Part shown: positions 7,799 to 12,700 of the stretch, in pieces
Layout: each line of letters begins with the position of its first letter
How positions within the stretch are numbered: the stretch's first letter is position 1
Origin: JAGNLA01 sp964472265
Lineage (GTDB): Bacteria; Caldisericota; Caldisericia; JAAYUI01
DNA length: 15,257 nt
NCBI GenBank assembly: GCA_964472265.1
Contig: CAYYJO010000050.1
Coordinates: 1-15,257, forward strand
Reading direction: 5' to 3'
The notes under the pieces: generated by a model
The model's input: only the letters and a program-made list of their open reading frames with translations
The model's database searches: none
Told to the model about the DNA's origin: nothing
Program-made: the position numbers and the translations under genes

Positions 7799-7827
7799 TC
7801 AGTAGCACGTTTTACAAAAGTTGTCAA
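7799..7827 (-). promoter_or_regulatory. promoter for DUF4389 gene
   Basis: On the minus strand a perfect TTGACA (7827-7822) is followed after 17 nt by TACTGA (7804-7799), a poor -10 but preceded by the extended TGC. The expected start near 7792 gives a leader of about 26 nt containing the strong AGGAGGT. Its -35 box overlaps that of the divergent aminopeptidase promoter. Confidence 0.6.
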
Positions 7828-7848
7828 ATTCCATTAACATGTTATCAT
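7821..7848 (+). promoter_or_regulatory. promoter for M42 aminopeptidase gene
   Basis: TTGTCA (7821-7826) and TATCAT (7843-7848) are spaced by 16 nt, with the extended TGT before the -10. Transcription is expected to start near 7855, giving a leader of about 20 nt with AAGGA (7861-7865) as Shine-Dalgarno site. Confidence 0.7.
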
Positions 7849-7874
7849 TTTCACATTACCAAGGATGGTGAAAC

Positions 7875-8918
7875 ATGGAAACGCTCGTATCAATCGACTA
7901 CATTACCGACTTTATGGTCAGGCTGTGCAACACGCCAAGCCCGACAGGTTTGACCCATCAGGCAATTGATCTTTGCGAAAAAGAGGCCAACAGGCTCGGT
8001 TTCTTCACACGCAAGAACAACAAGGGCGGACTCATCATAGAAATTCCAGGCGAGGACGTTTCATTTTCGCGGATAATTTGTGGCCATGTCGACACCCTCG
8101 GCGCCATGGTGCGCTCAATCGACAGCAACGGCTGGCTCAGGTTCACGCCCATCGGCGGATACATGATGCAAACCGTCGAAGGCGAGTACTGCATCATCCA
8201 CACCAGATCAGGCAAAACCTTCACCGGAACCTGCCTCTCCGACCAGCCATCGGTTCACGTCTACCCGGACGCAAGAACACTGGAGCGAAAAGCCGACAAC
8301 ATGATCATCAGGCTCGACGAAAAGGTGAAGGAGAAGAAGGACACCGAACAGCTGGGGATCGCTCCCGGCGACTTCATTTCCTGGGACTCGAGAACGGTTG
8401 TCACCGATTCCGGCTTCATCAAAACCCGTCATCTGGACGACAAGGCTGGCGTGGCCGTTATCTTTGGCGCAATGGAAGGACTGAAGAGGCATAATCTGGT
8501 TGCAAAGCACCCGGTTTCAATCCTTGTTGCAAACTACGAGGAAGTTGGCCACGGCTCAAGTGCTGTACCAAAAGCAAACGAGATCCTTGCCGTGGACATG
8601 GGTGCAATAGGCGCCGACCTTGGAACAGACGAATATTGCGTGTCGATATGTGCAAAAGATTCAAGCGGGCCGTACGATTTTGACCTTACTACCCAACTGA
8701 TCCAGCTTGCCAAACAGCTTGAGCTGAAGCATGCCGTCGACATCTACCCGTTCTATGGTTCGGATGCATCGGCTGCGCTCCACGGCGGAAACGACATGCG
8801 CGCGGGGCTGATGGGGCCGGGTGTTCAGGCCAGCCACTCGATGGAGAGGACGCACAAGGAAGCGGTCACTGCTGCTTCGCAGCTGCTTTTAGCTTATATT
8901 CGTTCCTGCAAAGCCTGA
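7875..8918 (+). CDS. M42 family metallo-aminopeptidase
   Basis: The 347-residue cytoplasmic enzyme belongs to peptidase family M42 (tetrahedral aminopeptidases and relatives once annotated as endoglucanase M), which removes N-terminal residues from peptides using two metal ions. All expected ligands and catalytic residues can be placed: H71 and D73 in GHVDT, D188 in HLDDKAG, E222 and E223 in NYEEVG, D241 in AVDMG, and H321 in ASHSMER. The length is normal for the family. There is no signal peptide, so it probably works on peptides inside the cell, perhaps including products of the neighbouring secreted proteases once imported; that link is inference. ATG 7875 has AAGGA 9 nt upstream. The gene appears monocistronic, and a long palindromic repeat directly after the stop may end its transcript. 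Confidence 0.93.
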   Translation: METLVSIDYITDFMVRLCNTPSPTGLTHQAIDLCEKEANRLGFFTRKNNKGGLIIEIPGEDVSFSRIICGHVDTLGAMVRSIDSNGWLRFTPIGGYMMQTVEGEYCIIHTRSGKTFTGTCLSDQPSVHVYPDARTLERKADNMIIRLDEKVKEKKDTEQLGIAPGDFISWDSRTVVTDSGFIKTRHLDDKAGVAVIFGAMEGLKRHNLVAKHPVSILVANYEEVGHGSSAVPKANEILAVDMGAIGADLGTDEYCVSICAKDSSGPYDFDLTTQLIQLAKQLELKHAVDIYPFYGSDASAALHGGNDMRAGLMGPGVQASHSMERTHKEAVTAASQLLLAYIRSCKA

Positions 8919-8928
8919 TGAACTAATA

Positions 8929-9044
8929 AAACTCCCTCATCCGGTGCTTCGCACCACCTTCTCCCAATCTTCGATCGGGCGAAGGATTTTGGCAAATTTC
9001 CCTCGCCTGCGCCAGCGGGAGAGGGACTAAGGGTGAGGGAGTTT
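8929..9044. repeat. palindromic repeat copy 1 (complete, with terminal inverted repeats)
   Basis: The element is bounded by a perfect 11-bp inverted repeat, AAACTCCCTCA (8929-8939) and TGAGGGAGTTT (9034-9044). Inside are a hairpin GGTGC-TTC-GCACC (8943-8955), an imperfect stem CCTTCTCCC/GGGCGAAGG, and a stem of the type CCCTCGCCTGC/GCGGGAGAGGG. The left part matches copies 2 and 3 in the same orientation. Its right end contains the stop codon of the DUF559 gene. The plus-strand side continues with TTTATTTCTTT, so it may also terminate the aminopeptidase transcript. Confidence 0.85.
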
Positions 9045-9423
9045 ATTTCTTTAGAAAATCCACCAGACTCTCAAGTACCTCGCTTGTTTTGTTGATCACA
9101 TCGTTGTTCCAAAACCTTATAATCCTGATACCTATCCTCGCCAGTACTTCCGTCCTCTTGTTGTCATAGCTTATTGCGTCTGTCTGATTGTGCTGACCGC
9201 CATCAAGCTCTATGCCGACATTTTCTTCAGTGCAGAAAAAATCGATAATGTATCCATCAATTACATGCTGTCGCCTGAACTTGAACCCCATAAACCTCTT
9301 GTCCCTGAGCAAGCTCCAAAGGAACTTTTCAGCATCGGTTGAGTTTTTTCGTAGATTTTTCGAACGATTTTCTAAAGTCACTTTCCTCTCATAGAGTTTT
9401 TCATCAAAATTATACTTCTTCAT
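9043..9423 (-). CDS. DUF559 family protein (Vsr-like endonuclease fold)
   Basis: The 126-residue product matches the DUF559 family over its length: an N-terminal helix region with STDAEKFLWSLLRDKR, then FKFRRQHVIDGYIIDFFC, GIELDGGQH, and IRFWNNDVI. The family is related to Vsr/restriction-endonuclease-like nucleases. Likely active-site residues are D61, E72 and D74, with H78 and R50/R51 also conserved. Function in cells is unestablished. The gene lies exactly between two copies of a palindromic repeat: its stop codon is in the right end of copy 1, and its start is about 19 bases from the left end of copy 2. There is no Shine-Dalgarno before the ATG; a -10 box 6 nt upstream suggests a leaderless mRNA. 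It is likely a mobile or repeat-associated gene. Confidence 0.9.
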   Translation of the reverse strand: MKKYNFDEKLYERKVTLENRSKNLRKNSTDAEKFLWSLLRDKRFMGFKFRRQHVIDGYIIDFFCTEENVGIELDGGQHNQTDAISYDNKRTEVLARIGIRIIRFWNNDVINKTSEVLESLVDFLKK

Positions 9424-9429
9424 GATTAC

Positions 9430-9458
9430 ATTATACGAAACACTCCCTCATCCGTCAC
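9430..9458 (-). promoter_or_regulatory. candidate leaderless promoter for DUF559 gene, overlapping repeat copy 2
   Basis: On the minus strand GTGACG (9458-9453) is followed by 17 nt and then TATAAT (9435-9430). The expected transcription start, 7 nt further, is the A of ATG 9423, and no ribosome-binding site precedes it. The weak -35 lies within the GTCAC-TTC-GTGAC hairpin of repeat copy 2, so the repeat may supply part of the promoter. Confidence 0.5.
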
Positions 9459-9500
9459 TTCGTGACACCTTCTCCCGCTCTCGCAGGAGAAGGATAGGGT
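9442..9500. repeat. palindromic repeat copy 2 (right end lacking)
   Basis: ACTCCCTCATCC is followed by the hairpin GTCAC-TTC-GTGAC (9454-9466) and then an 11-bp stem with one mismatch, CCTTCTCCCGC (9468-9478) and GCAGGAGAAGG (9483-9493). It ends in GATAGGGT. It has the same orientation as copies 1 and 3 but lacks the closing TGAGGGAGTTT arm of copy 1. Confidence 0.85.
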
Positions 9501-9536
9501 TATTCTTATCTTTTATGACAATCACTTTGCTTCCAA

Positions 9537-9564
9537 GAAATCGGCGGACTTGCTCCGCGATTTC
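9537..9564. repeat. hairpin with CGGA-loop-TCCG core (first of two related)
   Basis: GAAATCG (9537-9543) pairs with CGATTTC (9558-9564), and CGGA (9545-9548) pairs with TCCG (9554-9557) around the loop CTTGC, with one bulged G. The apex CGGA-CTTGC-TCCG resembles CGGA-TTTAC-TCCG of the hairpin at 9710-9738, while the lower stems differ in sequence. Confidence 0.65.
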
Positions 9565-9613
9565 AAAACAACAAAAATCAAAGGGCTCAGTTCTTTACCG
9601 GCGGAGCCGTGAT

Positions 9614-9675
9614 AAACTCCCTCATCCGTCATTTCGTGGCACCTTCTCCCGCTGACGCAGGAGAAGGATAAGGGT
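9614..9675. repeat. palindromic repeat copy 3 (right end lacking)
   Basis: AAACTCCCTCATCC is followed by the stem GTCAT-TTC-GTGGC (9628-9640, held by two G-T wobbles) and CCTTCTCCCGC (9642-9652) with GCAGGAGAAGG (9657-9667), then GATAAGGG. The second stem is identical to that of copy 2, while its loop (TGAC versus TCTC) and the first stem vary. Confidence 0.85.
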
Positions 9676-9709
9676 TCTCATCTTTATCAAAATTCCACCC
9701 AGAAATGAA

Positions 9710-9738
9710 GAACTCCTCGGATTTACTCCGAGGAGTTC
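9710..9738 (-). terminator. perfect hairpin downstream of the giant surface-protein gene (probable terminator)
   Basis: GAACTCCTCGGA (9710-9721) pairs without mismatch with TCCGAGGAGTTC (9727-9738) around the loop TTTAC. It lies about 45 bases after the minus-strand stop codon. The T-rich stretch after it on the minus strand (TTCATTTCTG) is interrupted, so it is a weaker intrinsic terminator or an RNA-stabilising 3' hairpin. Confidence 0.6.
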
Positions 9739-9783
9739 AGTATTACTTGGATTTGAGCAGCTTTTCTCGACCGCAGGTCGATA

Positions 9784-12700
9784 CTAGTAGTACCTCGTCA
9801 TCGTTATCAGCTTGTCTGAACCGTTCCAGTCCACCTCTGCGCCGAGGTTTTCGGCAACAGCCCTGAACGGAACCATTGTCCTGCCCTTGCTTACAACCGG
9901 CTCCTGCTCGAGAGCGACAGCCTTGCCGTTGAGCATTGCGGTTTTTGAGCCGATGGTCATTGCAAAGATGGTCTTGTCAAGAACAACAGTCACGGTTTTG
10001 GTATTAGGATCCCAGTCCACCCTTGCGCCGAAGGCTTCGGCAATTGCCCTGACCGGAACAAGCGTTCTGCCAGACTTCGAGTCAATGTACGGAGCAGTGT
10101 CGAGCACAACAGGGTTTTCATCCACAAGCATCGTGTTGTTGCCGATCTTCATCTGCACGGTTCTCTGCCTGTAGTTGTAGATTGCAAAGGTAAGCGAGGA
10201 CTTGTTGCCGATCTGGTCAACGGCGGTCACCGGGAATGAGTTGTTTCCTGCAACAACCGGAACAGTCACGCTGAAGTCGCCCGGGCCAACCTCGACGGTC
10301 TTGCCAGCGATTGTGAGCGTGACTTTTTCGGAAGCGTTGCCTTTGACTTCAGTTTCCTTTGCGTTGATAACCTTTGAAGTCGGTGTCGAAATCTTGATGA
10401 CCGGCGGGGTTGTGTCTCTGGTGATGACAATGACTTTTTCAGTCTTTGTTCCGACTGGGTTGACCGTTTCAAACTTGATTGTGTTTTCGCCCTCCTTGAG
10501 TGCGAGAGTGACAAAGAATTTGCCGTCAGCGCCAACACTCACAGGATTGCCGTTTACAAACAGGGATGACTCTGCCGAAGTTGTGCCCGAGAGGGTCACC
10601 TCGTCAGCCTTTGTCAGTTCATCATACTTGTCCAGATCAACGGTTGCAGGAGCAGCCGACGATACAACCTCGATAACGTACGGGTTGACAGTCTTGTAGT
10701 CGCCAAGGAGCCTTACGACAAGTTTGCCTGGTCGTGTTGGAAGCACATCAAACTCAGCTTTTCCGTCCTTGCCAGTCACGCCTTCAAGTCTCACGCCTGC
10801 TTCGCCAGAGATTGAAACGGTGATGCCAACAAGCGGTTTGCCTGAGCCGGCCTCTTCAACCAGAACGCTGATCTTCTTGAGCAGTCCCGGATAGAACGTG
10901 CCGGTGCTTGCCACCTGTAGGGTTGCGCCTTTTACAACGTCAAAGGAGAGCGACTTTGCCGAAACGATCACGTTGTCGCCAAAGGTTGCCTGAGCCTTGT
11001 AGTTGAGGGTTACATTGCCTTCGCCAAACATCTTCGGCGTGAAGTGGATGGTTGCTTCTGTTGAAACCGGGTCCGTCTTTGAGCGGTCAGTCTCCTCGGT
11101 CACCGACTTTGTGGCGGTGGTCGAGTTCATTTCAATGACGCCCTTTGTCTTGATCGGGTCTGTTTCCATGGTTGATGCCGGGCTGATTCTGACTACCAGC
11201 ACGTTGTCGGCATCCTTGACCAGGTCGTAGTTTGCTGCTGAAAGGTATTCCGAGCCAAACTCTGAACCGGTTCCATCCTCGTAAACCTTCACAACCGGAG
11301 CCTTTGCCGGCAGATAGACGGTTGAAGGTGCATCCCAGTCGAGAGCGAACTTACCATCGCCCTTGTAGCGAAGGAGCGGGTTGAAGCCCACTGCCTGTGA
11401 GACAGGAGTGCTGCCTGCAACGTCACCCTTGAGCACTGATGCCTTGTTGGCGCCAACAAGTCCGCCAACGTTGAACGGCTGGTCGGCGTAGACGTAGAAC
11501 ACGGCTTCGCCCTTGTCTGTCAGGTTGATTGAGTCCCTGAAGTCGATGAGACCGTCGCCGGTGAGGTCGGCAAAAAACATGTTGCCGGTGTACTCGTTGT
11601 TGTAGATGCATCCAGGGCCCCAGCTCTTGAGGTCAATAGATGTGCCGTTCATTGCGTTGCTGGTCTTGTACCTGACCGACATTTCGCCGGTTGTCTGGAA
11701 CTTGTTGTCGGTTGGAACCGACTGGCCGAGACCATACCTGTTGAAGTACTTCACGTCCTCCGGTTTTGTGCCGACAGGGAGCGTGAGGTACGGCGTGAAT
11801 CTTGCCGAGTCAGTTGCTGAACCGAACTTGCCTGGAATGACTGACGAGCCCTTGATGAGCTTGCCGGTTGCATCACGAACGATTGCCGTGACCTTGTAAA
11901 GCCTTCTGTCCATTGCGGTCATGCAGGCTTCCGGTTCATCCGGATACTTCATGACAACATCGCCTGTCGCAACGTTTGAAACCTCATACGAGACCTTTGG
12001 ACTGGCAACCTTGATGGTTCCGGTTCCCCAGTTCTTGTAGTCGCTTGATCTGACCTTGAGGTTGATTTCACCGGCATCGTTTGCCACGAAACCGAAGAAT
12101 CTGTAGATGCCCTGGGCTGCCTTTGAGAAGTCGTACTTTATCGGCTGGAAGCCAAACAGCTTGTCGTTTGAGTTGAGCGAACTGTCGGTGTTCTTCAGTG
12201 ATGTGACTGTCCAGTAGTACTGTCCAACCTTGTCAGGCCTGAAATCGGTGATGTTGTAGAGAGCGTCTTCAGCCTTTATCTTTCCACCCTTTGTCAGGTC
12301 GACCGGCTTGCCATTCTTGTCTGTGAGTGTCATCGTGAGCGGAACATTGTCGTTGACAACTTCCGGTGAGACGCCTGCTGTGACAATCGGTGGATCGATT
12401 GAAACATTGATTGACGGGTCTGAAGAGATTCCTCCGCCTGGTTCTGCGTACATGCTGATCTGACCGGCAAGGTAAACCTCGTGGCTGTAGTAGTTGCTGT
12501 TAAACGGCACCTGCCACATGGGGCTGAAAGCCCTGTCGTTGTTGTCGTCACCATATTTGTAAACCGTCATGTTGACCGGAAGGGTTTCATCCTCTCCGAT
12601 GACATGGTCACCGTTGAAGTCCATGCCGGCATCTGTGATCCTGCATCCGTTTGAAAGGCTCATGTCAAAGACGTACCTGCCGTTGTTGCGCTGGAAGGTT

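Larger units (their letters stand above)
9424..9783. other. gene-free interval filled with palindromic repeats and hairpins
   Basis: No credible gene is seen in these 360 bases. The interval holds the DUF559 promoter, repeat copies 2 and 3, a hairpin at 9537-9564, a looser GGCTC/GAGCC pair (9584-9588 with 9604-9608), a perfect 12-bp hairpin at 9710-9738, and a small stem TCGACC-GCA-GGTCGA at 9767-9781. A plus-strand reading frame through 9422-9655 only translates the repeats. Confidence 0.75.

Noticed and set aside
7973..8494. 173-codon plus-strand frame rich in Arg and His
   Set aside because: It lies wholly inside the well-supported M42 aminopeptidase gene in another frame and has the biased composition of a shadow frame.
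9422..9655. Plus-strand reading frame of 77 codons with the recurring LPHPS..DTFSR pattern
   Set aside because: It only translates repeat copies 2 and 3 and lacks a ribosome-binding site. The recurrence comes from the DNA repeat.
8929..9675. Possible CRISPR array
   Set aside because: There are three imperfect palindromic copies, irregularly spaced, with a gene between two of them. There are no uniform spacers or cas genes.
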